Positions 1 to 10,728 of a stretch of DNA of 35,719 nucleotides are shown piece by piece. Under the pieces are notes generated by a model. That model had not been told where the DNA came from. It made no database searches and saw nothing but the letters and a program-made list of their open reading frames with translations. A program made the translations under genes and the position numbers. How positions within the stretch are numbered: the stretch's first letter is position 1; each line of letters opens with the position of its first letter. The DNA comes from Alphaproteobacteria bacterium (GTDB taxonomy: Bacteria; Pseudomonadota; Alphaproteobacteria; Rhizobiales; Devosiaceae), in assembly GCA_018818925.1 (NCBI GenBank), contig JAHJQZ010000077.1:1-35719 (forward strand). The letters are read 5' to 3'.

Positions 1-1284
1 CAGCATGGCCGATCTCGGCGCGGCGCCGGCGACGCCGGCCTTGAGCGTGGTGGTGTTGAACACCGGCGACGGCGCGGTCTCGGCGGCGCGGCGCTCGAGG
101 ATCATGGCCACGGCGCGCTGGGCATCCGGCTCGGGCGCGTTGGCGGGGGCGTAGGCGGCGATGAACGGCGCCAGCGGCAGGCCGGGTTCGGGCGGCAGCG
201 GCTGCGGCTCGGGCGCGGCGACCGGCGCGGCGGGGTTGATCGAGGCCACCGTGAATACGGCTTCGTTCTCGATCGCCGGCCGTTCGAGCCAGGCTGGGCG
301 CTGTTCGGGCACGGGCGCCTCGGCGACGGTCGCGGCGATGGCCAGCGGATCGCTGCCGATGCCGAAGGGCAAGGTGTCGCCGGCGCCGTAGAAAGCGGCC
401 GGACGCGTGGCGGGCACGGGCGGCGCGGCGGCAACGGCGGTGACTGCAGGCGCGATGTCCTGGGCGGCCTCATCGGCCTCGCCACCGCCGAACAGCCAGT
501 CCATCAAGGTCTTGCCATTGCCGGCGGAGGGCGCGTCGGTGTCGATCGAGGCCACGGCATAGGTGCTGGTCGCCGTGCTGGCCGAGCAAGGAATGGTGTG
601 GCACTTGCTCCATTCGGCCTTGGCGATCTGGTAGCCTTGCTGCGACAGCGGCGTGTCGGAGCCGGAGGGCAGGTGCAGGGTCTTGCCATCGGGGAAGAGC
701 TTGACGAGCTGGGCCTTGGTCATGCGCGGCCAGGCGCGGACATTGCCGGTGTCGAGATGGACAAAGGGGCTGCCCGAGGTCGGATAATAGCCGACGCCGC
801 CCACCTGCCGCTTCATCGCCGCCTCGCGCAATGTCGAGATCGGGATGCCGGGGATGTAGAAATCCATGGCCATGCCCTGGGTGTGGCGCGAGTTCTCGGC
901 GACACCGCTCGATTTCGAGCGCAGCATCTCGTTGGTGGCCGGGGAGCGATAGGCGGAAACGATATGGATCGGATTTGTGGCTCCGACGTCCTGGTAGACC
1001 TCCCAGATGAGGTCGTACAGGGCCGGGTCCATCTTGGCCGTCTCGTTGCGGCGCCAGTCCCTGAGGAAATGGTTGAGATCGGCAAGCACCTTCTTGTCGT
1101 AGCTGCCGTCCTTGCGGAAGGTGAAGGTGCCGGTTTCCTTGGTGTGGGTGTAATAAAAGGTCAGCGTTCGCGTGCCGCCAGCCGCCTCGGCACTCGACAA
1201 ACCGAATGCCAGCGCCAGCAGCAGCGCCAGACTCAAAGCTGTTAGCCGAGCGATATTCGTCCGGAGTGTCCTGCCCTTGTGCAC
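1..1284 (-). CDS. DUF882 / peptidase M15_2 family murein endopeptidase (MepK/YcbK-like), C-terminus outside window
   Basis: Probable periplasmic peptidoglycan endopeptidase of the DUF882 family, whose E. coli member MepK (YcbK) cleaves crosslinks between stem peptides. The frame is open to the left edge, so 428 codons are visible and the C-terminus is missing. The start is GTG at 1284, the only start candidate after an in-frame TAA; an ACTATAG -10-like motif lies about 40 nt upstream. Residues about 5-35 form a basic then hydrophobic signal peptide. The metallopeptidase core has the zinc motif H134-T-Q-G-M-A-M-D141 and a third likely ligand H176 in FVHLD. After residue about 250 the protein becomes a long Ala/Pro-rich, low-complexity tail of at least 180 residues, much longer than E. 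coli YcbK and of unknown role. The gene lies downstream of an L,D-transpeptidase gene on the same strand, a pairing also seen in E. coli. The family call is secure; substrate specificity is inferred. Confidence 0.85.
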   Translation of the reverse strand, partial: MHKGRTLRTNIARLTALSLALLLALAFGLSSAEAAGGTRTLTFYYTHTKETGTFTFRKDGSYDKKVLADLNHFLRDWRRNETAKMDPALYDLIWEVYQDVGATNPIHIVSAYRSPATNEMLRSKSSGVAENSRHTQGMAMDFYIPGIPISTLREAAMKRQVGGVGYYPTSGSPFVHLDTGNVRAWPRMTKAQLVKLFPDGKTLHLPSGSDTPLSQQGYQIAKAEWSKCHTIPCSASTATSTYAVASIDTDAPSAGNGKTLMDWLFGGGEADEAAQDIAPAVTAVAAAPPVPATRPAAFYGAGDTLPFGIGSDPLAIAATVAEAPVPEQRPAWLERPAIENEAVFTVASINPAAPVAAPEPQPLPPEPGLPLAPFIAAYAPANAPEPDAQRAVAMILERRAAETAPSPVFNTTTLKAGVAGAAPRSAML

Positions 1285-1544
1285 GCTTTACTCTGCCCAT
1301 TTACCCCGGTTGACCCGGAGCTACTATAGTGGAGCAAACCCTTGGAGGATTTGTTAACGCTATTTTTGTCCTAACGCCAGCCCGGGCCGGGATCGCGACA
1401 CAGCCCATGGCGTGGCAGCGTCGGAAATAGCCGCTAAACGCGGCCGAACCAAGGCGCAAAAGTTTATATGCGTTAACGCTCTAGCCGATGGCGCGCCTCA
1501 CACGGAGCGCGCATGGCGGACTGCCCGGGGCGTGTGCCCCGGTT

Positions 1545-3182
1545 TCAGACGCCCAGCAGTTCCTTGAGCTTCTGGTTGTGCCCGTAGACGTCGCCATAGG
1601 AGTGGATGGTGCCGTCCGCATCGGCGCGCAGGGTGAAGTACATCAGGTGCACGGGGATGTGCCGGTCAAGCGAGTTCCACGTCTCGCGGCCGCCGCGCTG
1701 GGATTCGAGTCCGGCCAGCGTCACCTTGGTCTCGTGGCTCAACAGGGCGTCGGCGAAGTCCCAGGGGTTCTGCACGCGCACGCAGCCGTGGCTATAGGCG
1801 CGGAAGGAGCGCTCGAACAGCGACTTGGACGGGGTGTCGTGCAAATAGACATTGTTGGAATTGGGGAACAGGAACTTGATCGATCCCAGGGCGTTGCTGG
1901 CACCAGGACGCTGGCGGATCGAGAAATTCCTGACACTGGTCGCCGACCAGTCGACCGCCGAGGCGTCGACGACCTTGCCGCCGGACAAAAGTTCCATGTT
2001 GTTGTTGGCGATATAGCCGGGATTGTTTGCCAGGATCGGGCCGATCTCGTTGACGGCGATCGAACTCGGCACGTTCCAGTACGGGTTGACGACGACCGTC
2101 TCGATCTCGTCGGAAAAGACCGGAGTCATGTGCACCGGTTTGCCGGTCACGACCCGCGTGGTAAACGTCACCGCGCCATCGTCGACGATGGCGAGGCGGA
2201 ATTCGGGGATGTTGACCGAGACGTGGTAGGCGCCGAGATCGGACGGCATCCAGCGCCAGCGCTCCATATTGGCGACGATGTCGCCCCTGGACGTCGCTTC
2301 GCCGCCATTGAGGGCCGCGACTGTGGCCGGACCGACAATGCCGTCGACCAAAAGGTCGAGCGACTGCTGGAAGGCTTCGACAGCGGCGAGCGTGGCGTCG
2401 TCATAGGCGAACGGGTCGTCCTCGATTGCGGGCAGTTTCAGGCGTTGGCGCAGCAGCGGCAAACGTTCGTCGCTGCCGCCCGGGCGCAGCATCGGCCCAT
2501 CGGGAATGGAAACCGCCTGTTCGACGCGGCCGGCGGTGTAGTCGATGAGGATGCGCTTGAGGTCCTGGTACTCGCGGTGCTGCGGCTCGACGCTTTGGAA
2601 ATAGGCGGCCGGATCGTCGGTGGCGGCGAGCGCCATCAGCGTTTCGGTGGCATCGAGCTGGTGCGGGGCGGCCGAAATGCTCGACGAGACGGATTTGGGA
2701 TCGATGCGGCCCGAATGCAGGTGGCTGGCATAGCGCAACGCCGCGTCGGAAAACATGGTCTCGAGCGCGGCCAGCTTCATCGGATCGCCGGCATCCGGTG
2801 CGGTCTGGAACGCCGGGTCGAGATAGTCGTCCGGGTCGAGGCCCGAATAGCCGGCCTTGTAGAAGGCTTCCATGATCTTTTGTGCGTTCATCGACCAGGC
2901 GATGTCGCCGTCGTGACGCTGATCGAGCCAGAGCGGCTCGAAATGGCGGGCGCCGTAGAAATAATAAAGCTTGAGCGCGTCGTTGAACGTCGCGCCGCCG
3001 CCGGCCTCGCTCATGGCCTGTTTGAGGCCGAGCTTGATGGTGCGGGCGAGGTCCGTTTCCGGCGGTGCGATGACGATTCGGGTGGCGGTTTGTCCGCCGA
3101 TCTCGACAGTCTGCGGCGAAATGGCGAATGCGGGCGAACCAAGGCACGCCGCCAGCGCAAGACCAACAACGAATCGCTTCAT
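1545..3182 (-). CDS. L,D-transpeptidase of the YcbB/LdtD class
   Basis: Periplasmic enzyme expected to form 3-3 (mDAP-mDAP) peptidoglycan crosslinks. The 545-residue protein starts at ATG 3182, where a typical signal peptide begins (MKRF..., cleavage after AFA near residue 20); a 26-codon upstream extension in frame is rejected because it would bury that signal. Order of parts: an N-terminal scaffold-like region (about 45-220), a PG_binding_1 helical domain (about 238-292, with VDGIVGPATVAAL), and a YkuD catalytic domain (about 318-490). The catalytic motif is S464-H465-G466-C467-V-R with nucleophile C467; H448 in YLHD is the usual upstream histidine. This three-part architecture is that of E. 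coli LdtD. The gene is separated from the upstream response-regulator gene by 157 nt holding that gene's terminator, so it probably has its own promoter; a minus-strand TTGACC at 3278-3283 is a possible -35 but I see no good -10. Confidence 0.93.
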   Translation of the reverse strand: MKRFVVGLALAACLGSPAFAISPQTVEIGGQTATRIVIAPPETDLARTIKLGLKQAMSEAGGGATFNDALKLYYFYGARHFEPLWLDQRHDGDIAWSMNAQKIMEAFYKAGYSGLDPDDYLDPAFQTAPDAGDPMKLAALETMFSDAALRYASHLHSGRIDPKSVSSSISAAPHQLDATETLMALAATDDPAAYFQSVEPQHREYQDLKRILIDYTAGRVEQAVSIPDGPMLRPGGSDERLPLLRQRLKLPAIEDDPFAYDDATLAAVEAFQQSLDLLVDGIVGPATVAALNGGEATSRGDIVANMERWRWMPSDLGAYHVSVNIPEFRLAIVDDGAVTFTTRVVTGKPVHMTPVFSDEIETVVVNPYWNVPSSIAVNEIGPILANNPGYIANNNMELLSGGKVVDASAVDWSATSVRNFSIRQRPGASNALGSIKFLFPNSNNVYLHDTPSKSLFERSFRAYSHGCVRVQNPWDFADALLSHETKVTLAGLESQRGGRETWNSLDRHIPVHLMYFTLRADADGTIHSYGDVYGHNQKLKELLGV

Positions 3183-3300
3183 AGGCACCCCAACCCCGTC
3201 ATCACGGTCTCTGCCCGTTGCCAGAACGACGCACAAGACTATCAGGCAAATCTGACGCAAGTACTAACCGTATTCGCGGTCAACCGCCAAGCCCGGCGCG

Positions 3301-3338
3301 AAAAAGTGAGCGCCGCCTCGATCGATCGATGGAGGCGG
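3301..3338 (-). terminator. Rho-independent terminator of the sigma-54 response regulator gene
   Basis: A 7-bp stem (CCGCCTC at 3313-3319 with GAGGCGG at 3332-3338) encloses a CGAT-repeat loop that can itself pair. Read on the minus strand it starts 2 nt after the response-regulator stop codon and is followed, after a 7-nt spacer, by five T (3305-3301). The spacer makes it less than ideal. Confidence 0.6.
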
Positions 3339-3339
3339 G

Positions 3340-4827
<1,488 letters not shown>

Positions 4828-4919
4828 ACTGGGGGCGCCGGCAATCTTTTGTTTATATTTGTAAATTCAGGACCGCACGACTCGCGTGTGCCGTTATGAG
4901 GCAGGGTAGGGGAGGGCCC

Positions 4920-4934
4920 TTAACAGGGCTTTAA
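4920..4934. promoter_or_regulatory. Putative CtrA-binding box (TTAA-N7-TTAA)
   Basis: TTAACAGGGCTTTAA is an exact TTAA-N7-TTAA, the full-length CtrA recognition pattern in alphaproteobacteria. It lies in the divergent spacer between the sigma-54 regulator (start 4827, minus) and the oligopeptidase gene (start 5042, plus), 93 and 107 nt from their start codons. Which gene it serves is not clear from sequence. Confidence 0.5.
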
Positions 4935-5041
4935 TGCTGAGGATCGGGTCTTAGTCGATTTGTCGGCGCCCTTTGCAGCGGCCGGGCAAGTGCCTATGTT
5001 AGCCGCTTCCTTTGCTTTCCTGTCGATTTTGGAGTTTGTCC

Positions 5042-6877
5042 ATGCTCGTTCCGGTGCGCGCACCATTGACCGCCGATAGCCCGGCGTCCTCGGAGAAAAA
5101 GCCGTTCGGCGACATGCCGGAATGGAATCTCGCCGACCTGTTTCCCGGTGCCGATTCGCCGGAATTCACGATGGCGTTCGAAAAGGCCGATGCCGACGCC
5201 ACCGCCTTCGAGGCGAATTACAGGGGCAAGCTCGACGCATTGGCCCGTTCCGGCGGGCTGATCCGGACGCTTGCGGACTACGAGGCGCTAGGCGATCTCG
5301 AAGGCCGCATCGCCTCGTTCGTCTATCTCAACTACGTGCAGAACACCGCCGATCCGGACCGCGCCAAGCTGTTGGGCGACACCCAGGACGCGCTGACGCG
5401 CCTGTCGACCAAGACGCTGTTCTTCACGCTCGAAATGAACCGCATCGACGACGCGGTACTCGACACGGCGATCGCGACCGAACCGGGCCTTTCGCGCTAC
5501 CGCACCTGGTTCGCCGAATTGCGCAAGGCCAAGCCCTACCAGCTTGAGGACCGGGTCGAGGAAGTGTTCCACGACAAGGCCCAGACCGGCCGCGCCGCCT
5601 GGAATCGCCTGTTCGACGAGACCATGTCGAGCCTCAAGTTCGAGGTGGACGGCGAGGTGCTGGGGCTCGAACCGACGCTGACCCTTTTGAGCGGCAAGGA
5701 CGAGAAAAAGCGCGAGGCGGCGTTCGGGGCGCTGTCCAAGGTGCTCTACGACAACAAGCGCCTGTTTACCCAGATCACCAACGTTCTTAGCAAGGACAAG
5801 GAAATCTCCGACCGCTGGCGCGGCTTCAAGGACGTGGCCGGCAGCCGGCACTTGGCCAATTCGGTCGAGCGCGAGGTGGTCGATGCGCTCGAAACGGCGG
5901 TCCGGGCCGCCTATCCGCGCCTGTCCCACCGCTACTACGCCATGAAGGCAAAATGGTTCAAAAAGGACAGGCTCAACGCCTGGGACCGCAATGCGCCGCT
6001 GCCGAGTTCGGACGACCGCGTCTTCGACTGGGCCATGGCGCAGGACATCGTTCTTGATGCCTATGGCAAGTTCTCGCCGCAACTGGTCGATCTCGCCAAG
6101 CCGTTCTTTGCCAATGGCTGGATCGACGCGCCGGTCCGGGACGGCAAGGGGCCGGGCGCCTTCGCCCATCCGACGGTGCCGAGCGCCCATCCCTATTTGA
6201 TGCTCAACTACATGGGCAAGGCGCGCGACGTCATGACCCTCGCCCACGAACTCGGCCACGGCGTCCATCAGCGCCTCGCGGCGGCGCAGGGGCCGCTATT
6301 GGCCTCGACGCCGCTGACGCTGGCCGAGACGGCGAGCGTTTTCGGCGAGATGCTGACCTTCCGCTCGCTGCTCGCCAGCGCCACGGACCCGAAGACGCGC
6401 TTCGCGCTCCTCAGCCAGAAGGTCGAGGACATGCTCAACACCGTGGTGAGGCAGATTTCGTTCTATTCCTTCGAGCGCAAGGTCCATACGGCGCGGCGCG
6501 AAGGCGAATTGAAGACCGAGGATCTCAACAGGATGTGGCTCGAGGTCTCGGCCGAAAGTCTTGGTCCGGCGATCACGCTCAACGAGGGCTACGACATCTT
6601 CTGGGCCTATATCCCGCACTTCATCCATTCGCCCTTCTATGTCTACGCCTATGCCTTTGGCGATTGCCTGGTGAATTCGCTCTACCAGCGCTACATGGAC
6701 GCCGCCGACGGGTTCGAGGACAAGTATTTCGAACTCCTGAAGGCCGGCGGTTCGAGGCATCATTCCGAGCTATTGAAGCCCTTCGGGCTCGATGCCGCCG
6801 ATCCGGATTTCTGGAACCTCGGATTGTCGATGATCGAGGGCCTGATCGACGAACTGGAAGCGACGCAGCCGTCTTGA
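5042..6877 (+). CDS. pepF: M3 family oligoendopeptidase F
   Basis: A cytoplasmic zinc oligopeptidase of 611 residues, normal for the M3B (PepF) family, which trims short peptides. The zinc site is H402-E-L-G-H406 in LAHELGHGVHQ, followed about 24 residues on by the third-ligand segment TLAETASVFGEM. The C-terminal part carries the family segment YIPHFIHSPFYVYAYAFG. The start is ATG 5042 with GGAG about 8 nt upstream; an in-frame TTG at 5012 would extend it by ten residues but lacks such a site. There is no signal peptide. It is followed 64 nt later by the small cytochrome oxidase subunit gene, with no terminator seen between, so the two may be cotranscribed. A CtrA-type box lies in the upstream divergent spacer. 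Confidence 0.93.
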   Translation: MLVPVRAPLTADSPASSEKKPFGDMPEWNLADLFPGADSPEFTMAFEKADADATAFEANYRGKLDALARSGGLIRTLADYEALGDLEGRIASFVYLNYVQNTADPDRAKLLGDTQDALTRLSTKTLFFTLEMNRIDDAVLDTAIATEPGLSRYRTWFAELRKAKPYQLEDRVEEVFHDKAQTGRAAWNRLFDETMSSLKFEVDGEVLGLEPTLTLLSGKDEKKREAAFGALSKVLYDNKRLFTQITNVLSKDKEISDRWRGFKDVAGSRHLANSVEREVVDALETAVRAAYPRLSHRYYAMKAKWFKKDRLNAWDRNAPLPSSDDRVFDWAMAQDIVLDAYGKFSPQLVDLAKPFFANGWIDAPVRDGKGPGAFAHPTVPSAHPYLMLNYMGKARDVMTLAHELGHGVHQRLAAAQGPLLASTPLTLAETASVFGEMLTFRSLLASATDPKTRFALLSQKVEDMLNTVVRQISFYSFERKVHTARREGELKTEDLNRMWLEVSAESLGPAITLNEGYDIFWAYIPHFIHSPFYVYAYAFGDCLVNSLYQRYMDAADGFEDKYFELLKAGGSRHHSELLKPFGLDAADPDFWNLGLSMIEGLIDELEATQPS

Positions 6878-6941
6878 GCTTCCTTTCGCCTGCGGCTAAA
6901 AGCTTTGCCTCGCCGCAACGCTACAATTGGCAGGGGGATCA

Positions 6942-7160
6942 ATGGCCAAGACGAAAGACATTATGGACTACGCCGCGCATGAGCAGACATTCGCGTTCTT
7001 CATCGCCATGCTGAAATTCTCGATCACCGCCATGGTGATCGGCGCGGCGGCGCTCTATGCCTTCATCATCGCGGGCAATTTCTGGCTCGGGCTTTTCCTT
7101 CTGGTCGTCTCGGTGCCGGCCGGTATCGGCGCCAACATGCTGGGCAAGCCGAAGAAATGA
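6942..7160 (+). CDS. aa3-type cytochrome c oxidase subunit IV (small membrane subunit)
   Basis: A 72-residue protein matching the bacterial aa3-type oxidase subunit IV family: a short N-terminal stretch with the conserved YAAHEQTF-like segment (about residues 10-17), then two hydrophobic segments (about 22-42 and 46-65) and a basic tail ending GKPKK. In this family the subunit packs against the aa3 oxidase; no other oxidase subunit gene is in the window, so it is an orphan relative to the main cox operon. The start ATG 6942 follows AGGGGG at good spacing; an in-frame TTG at 6927 is rejected. The gene converges on pntB across a shared terminator. Confidence 0.8.
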   Translation: MAKTKDIMDYAAHEQTFAFFIAMLKFSITAMVIGAAALYAFIIAGNFWLGLFLLVVSVPAGIGANMLGKPKK

Positions 7161-7163
7161 AAA

Positions 7164-7183
7164 GAGCGGGCCGTGGCCCGCTC
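7164..7183. terminator. Convergent terminator between the cox subunit IV gene and pntB
   Basis: A perfect 9-bp inverted repeat (GAGCGGGCC, 2-nt centre, GGCCCGCTC) starts 3 nt after the cox stop codon. On the minus strand the stem is followed directly by TTTT, so it is a better terminator for pntB; on the plus strand the T-tract is poor. Confidence 0.75.
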
Positions 7184-7237
7184 CTCAAATCGGCATTGGA
7201 AAAGAGCCGGACACCTCCGGCCCCTTGCCTCTCCCGG

Positions 7238-8710
7238 CTACGAATTCAGTGCCGTCAGCACCTCGTCGAGCATCTTCTTGGCGTCGCCGAACAGCATCCG
7301 GTTGTTCTCCTTGTAGAACAGCGGATTGTCGACGCCGGCATAGCCGGAAGCCATCGAGCGCTTCATGACGATCGAGGTCTTGGCCTTCCAGACCTGGCAT
7401 ACCGGCATGCCGGCGATTGGGCTCGTCGGGTCGTCCTCGGCCGCCGGATTGACGATGTCGTTGGCGCCGATCACCATCACGACATCGGTCGCGGGGAAGT
7501 CCTCGTTGATCTCGTCCATTTCCAGAACGATGTCGTAGGGGACCTTGGCCTCGGCGAGGAGCACGTTCATGTGCCCCGGCATGCGGCCGGCGACCGGATG
7601 GATGGCGAAGCGGACATTGGTGCCCTTGGCTCTGAGCAGCTGGGTGATCTCGTTGACCGTGTGCTGGGCCTGCGCCACCGCCATGCCGTAGCCCGGCATG
7701 ATGATGACGGACTTGGCGTCCTTCAAAAGTTCCGCCGTTTCGAGCGACGAAATCGGCGTGACCTCGCCAGCCGGCTCGGCGCCCGCGACGGGAGCCTTGC
7801 CTTCGCCCGTGCCGAAGCCGCCGGCGATGACCGAGAGGAAGTGGCGGTTCATCGCCTTGCACATGATGTAGGAAAGGATCGCGCCCGAGGAGCCGACCAG
7901 AGCGCCGACGACGATCAGCAGGTCGTTGCCGAGCATGAAGCCGGTCGCGGCCGCGGCCCAGCCCGAATAGGAGTTGAGCATCGAGACGACGACGGGCATG
8001 TCGGCGCCGCCGATGGCCATCACCATGTGAACGCCGAACAGCAGTGCCAGGATCGTCATGACGATCAGCGGCAGCCAGCCGGCGGCAATCGCCCCGCCCT
8101 GGTCGTGGATGCCGGCAGTGCCGACGAACTGGAAGAAGAACCAGACGACGAGCACAAGAGCGGCGAGGTTGATCCAGTGGCGGGCCGGCAAAAGCATCGG
8201 CTTGCCGCTGATCTTGCCGGAAAGCTTGCCGAAGGCGATCACCGAACCCGAGAAGGTCACGGCACCGATCAGGATGCCGATATAAATCTCGCCGAGATGG
8301 ATGACGTGCTCGGAGCCCGCGAAGGTGATCGAGGTGTCGATGAAGCTGGCAAAGCCGATGGCGCAGGCGGCGAAGCCGACCAGCGAGTGCATGATCGCCA
8401 CCAGCTCGGGCATCTGCGTCATCTTGACGACGCGGGCGGCGTAAAGGCCGATGCCGCCGCCGACGATCATAGCGCCGATGACCCAGGGAAGCCCGGCCGG
8501 CAGCACGAGCTGCCAGGTCTCAGAATTGCCGCCGCCGACATCGACGATGCGGGAGCCGAAAATGGTCGCCAGCACGGCAATCGCCATGCCGGTGACGCCG
8601 AACCAGTTGCCGCGGCGGGAGGTTTCCGGGTTGGAAAGGCCGCCGAGTGAGAGGATGAACAGGATGATCGCGATGATGTAGGCGACCGTCGTCAAGGTTG
8701 CAGGTAGCAT
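7238..8710 (-). CDS. pntB: NAD(P) transhydrogenase subunit beta
   Basis: Beta subunit of the proton-translocating transhydrogenase, which uses the proton-motive force to drive hydride transfer from NADH to NADP+. The protein has 490 residues: about nine transmembrane helices (residues about 5-290, domain II) and a C-terminal NADP(H)-binding domain III with [38 protein letters not shown] and the terminal [16 protein letters not shown]. These are the most conserved PntB segments and all are present. The ATG at 8710 follows a strong GTAGGAG site and lies 13 nt after the pntA stop, so the two genes form an operon. Slightly longer than E. coli PntB (462 residues), mainly in the N-terminal half and loops. 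Confidence 0.97.
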   Translation of the reverse strand: MLPATLTTVAYIIAIILFILSLGGLSNPETSRRGNWFGVTGMAIAVLATIFGSRIVDVGGGNSETWQLVLPAGLPWVIGAMIVGGGIGLYAARVVKMTQMPELVAIMHSLVGFAACAIGFASFIDTSITFAGSEHVIHLGEIYIGILIGAVTFSGSVIAFGKLSGKISGKPMLLPARHWINLAALVLVVWFFFQFVGTAGIHDQGGAIAAGWLPLIVMTILALLFGVHMVMAIGGADMPVVVSMLNSYSGWAAAATGFMLGNDLLIVVGALVGSSGAILSYIMCKAMNRHFLSVIAGGFGTGEGKAPVAGAEPAGEVTPISSLETAELLKDAKSVIIMPGYGMAVAQAQHTVNEITQLLRAKGTNVRFAIHPVAGRMPGHMNVLLAEAKVPYDIVLEMDEINEDFPATDVVMVIGANDIVNPAAEDDPTSPIAGMPVCQVWKAKTSIVMKRSMASGYAGVDNPLFYKENNRMLFGDAKKMLDEVLTALNS

Positions 8711-8723
8711 TTTGAACGGTCTC

Positions 8724-10289
8724 CTACTTGCGGAACATCATCAGCATGCGCCGCGTCACCGCGAAGCCGCCGAACATGTTGATCGATGTCAGTGCGATGC
8801 CGATGACGGCGATGCCGAGAATGAGTGCATCCGCACGGACGGTGCCGATCTCGACCTGTGGCGCGATCTGGATGAGGGCGCCGATGGCAATGATCGAAGA
8901 GATGGCGTTGGTCACGCTCATCAGCGGGGTATGCAGTGCCGGGGTGACGTTCCACACGACCATGTAGCCGACAAACACCGCCAGCACGAAAACGGTGAAA
9001 TGCCCGATGAAGGCCGGCGGCGCGTAGAGTCCGACGAAGGCGACAAGCGCCGCGCCGACAAATGCCATGATCGCCATGCCGATGCCGGAGGATTTCTTTT
9101 CTTCCTTCTTGGGCAGTGCGGCGGCCGGCGCGGTGGCTGGTTTGGGCGCCGGCAGGTTGAGTGGCGGTGGCGGCCAGGTGACGTCGCCCAGATTGATGAC
9201 CGTCAGGCCGCGGATGGCGTCGTCTTCCATGTTGACGTTGATCGTGCCGTCCTTTTGCGGGCTCAGCTCCTCGACGACGCGCAACAGGTTCGTGGCGTAG
9301 AGCGTCGAAGCCTGGCGGCTGAGGCGGCTCGGCAGGTCAGTATAGCCGATGATGGTGACGCCGTGCTTGACTACGGCCTTGTCCGGCTCGGTCAGTTCGC
9401 AATTGCCGCCCTGTTCGGCGGCGAGATCGACGATGACCGAACCCGGTTTCATCGACTTGACCATGTCGGCGGTGATGAGTTTCGGGGCCGGCTTGCCGGG
9501 AATGAGGGCCGTGGTGATGATGATGTCGCATTCCTTGGCTTGCTGAGCGTACATCTCACGCTGCGCAGCCTGGAAACCTTCGGACATGACCTTGGCATAG
9601 CCGCCGCCGCCCGAGCCTTCTTCCTCATAGTCGACCTTGACGAATTCGCCGCCCATCGAGGTGACCTGGTCGGCAACCTCGGCGCGGGTGTCGTTGGCGC
9701 GCACGATGGCACCGAGGCCCACCGCCGTACCGATGGCGGCAAGCCCGGCAACGCCGGCACCGGCGATGAACACCTTGGCCGGCGGGACCTTGCCGGCGGC
9801 GGTGATCTGGCCGGCGAAGAACCGGTCGAATTCATTGGCGGCCTCGACCACGGCACGGTAGCCGACAATGCCGGCCATCGAGGTCAGGGCGTCCATCTTC
9901 TGGGCGCGGGAAAGCTGGCGCGGCAGCGAGTCGATGGCCAGAACCGTAACCTTCTGCGCCGCCAGGGCTGTCATCAGATCCGGGTTTTGGGCCGGCCAGA
10001 CAAAGGAGATGAGCACCGTGCCTTCCTTCAAGAGCGGCACCTCTTCCATCGCGGGCGCGCGCACCTTGAGGACGATGTCCGACTTCTTGTAGAGGGCCGC
10101 CGCCGTGCGGGAAACGGATGCCCCGGCGGCCTTGTAGTCCTGGTCGGAGAAATTGGCGTCGTCGCCGGCCTTGGTTTCGACCGAAACCTCGAAGCCGAGC
10201 TTGATCAGTTTTTCCACAATTTCGGGAACGGTCGCTACGCGGCGTTCGCCGGGGAATGTTTCCCTCGGTATCCCGATAGTTAGAGCCAT
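8724..10289 (-). CDS. pntA: NAD(P) transhydrogenase subunit alpha (fused form)
   Basis: Alpha subunit carrying the NAD(H)-binding domain I (about 1-375; GIPRE at the N-terminus, the nucleotide-binding segment [13 protein letters not shown], and conserved RQAS near residue 325) and the membrane part (about 420-500; three to four helices, including [19 protein letters not shown]). In many alphaproteobacteria these two parts are separate genes (pntAA and pntAB); here they form one 521-residue protein joined by a proline/alanine-rich then lysine-rich linker at about 380-415. The ATG at 10289 has GACGAGG upstream. It is the first gene of the pntAB operon, with a leader that contains a run of eight G (plus-strand sense) about 30 nt before the start. 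Confidence 0.97.
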   Translation of the reverse strand: MALTIGIPRETFPGERRVATVPEIVEKLIKLGFEVSVETKAGDDANFSDQDYKAAGASVSRTAAALYKKSDIVLKVRAPAMEEVPLLKEGTVLISFVWPAQNPDLMTALAAQKVTVLAIDSLPRQLSRAQKMDALTSMAGIVGYRAVVEAANEFDRFFAGQITAAGKVPPAKVFIAGAGVAGLAAIGTAVGLGAIVRANDTRAEVADQVTSMGGEFVKVDYEEEGSGGGGYAKVMSEGFQAAQREMYAQQAKECDIIITTALIPGKPAPKLITADMVKSMKPGSVIVDLAAEQGGNCELTEPDKAVVKHGVTIIGYTDLPSRLSRQASTLYATNLLRVVEELSPQKDGTINVNMEDDAIRGLTVINLGDVTWPPPPLNLPAPKPATAPAAALPKKEEKKSSGIGMAIMAFVGAALVAFVGLYAPPAFIGHFTVFVLAVFVGYMVVWNVTPALHTPLMSVTNAISSIIAIGALIQIAPQVEIGTVRADALILGIAVIGIALTSINMFGGFAVTRRMLMMFRK

Positions 10290-10728
10290 GATTGCCTCGT
10301 CGTTTTACGGTACCGCGCAGGGGGGGGCGCGCGTACCCGCTTCATTCGGGCCGGCAGGAAAATGCCTTCCCCGGCACCTCGTCAGTACGTTCCTGCCGTG
10401 TCCTTTCGGCCTAAGACTGTCACGGACACTCCACAAGAGCTCGGCGCGATGCAGAGACACAACGCACCGGGCCGACAGTCAAGATGTATTATCGGCATTT
10501 TGACGTGACCTGTTGGCGCGGCAGGGCTTTGTCGCGACGAACGGAGACGGCGGAATGGCTTGTGCGGCATTGCCCGGCGCTTCGCCTTGACATCCGTCAT
10601 GTCGCGGCGTCGAAACGACGGACCCGTTTCACGAAGTTGTGCGCGCCGGGCGGCAGCTCGGCGGGCGAATGCACATTGCGGCTCCGGCGCGCCGATGCTC
10701 CTCTATGCGGCCCCAAAGGAGGATCGCC
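10290..10728. other. 439-nt gene-free spacer between divergent pntA and the VOC gene
   Basis: No reading frame here looks real: the two candidates have no recognisable domain and atypical composition. It should hold the pnt promoter (minus) and the promoter of the VOC gene (plus). On the minus strand a CTTGAC is seen near 10480-10490 as a possible -35, but no convincing -10 follows. A run of eight G at 10320-10327 sits inside an imperfect GGTACC/GTACC hairpin in the pntA leader. Function of the rest is unknown. Confidence 0.5.

Noticed and set aside
3183-3339. Sigma-54 promoter for the L,D-transpeptidase gene under control of the adjacent regulator
   Set aside because: I looked for the TGGCAC-N5-TTGC pattern on the minus strand and found no match.
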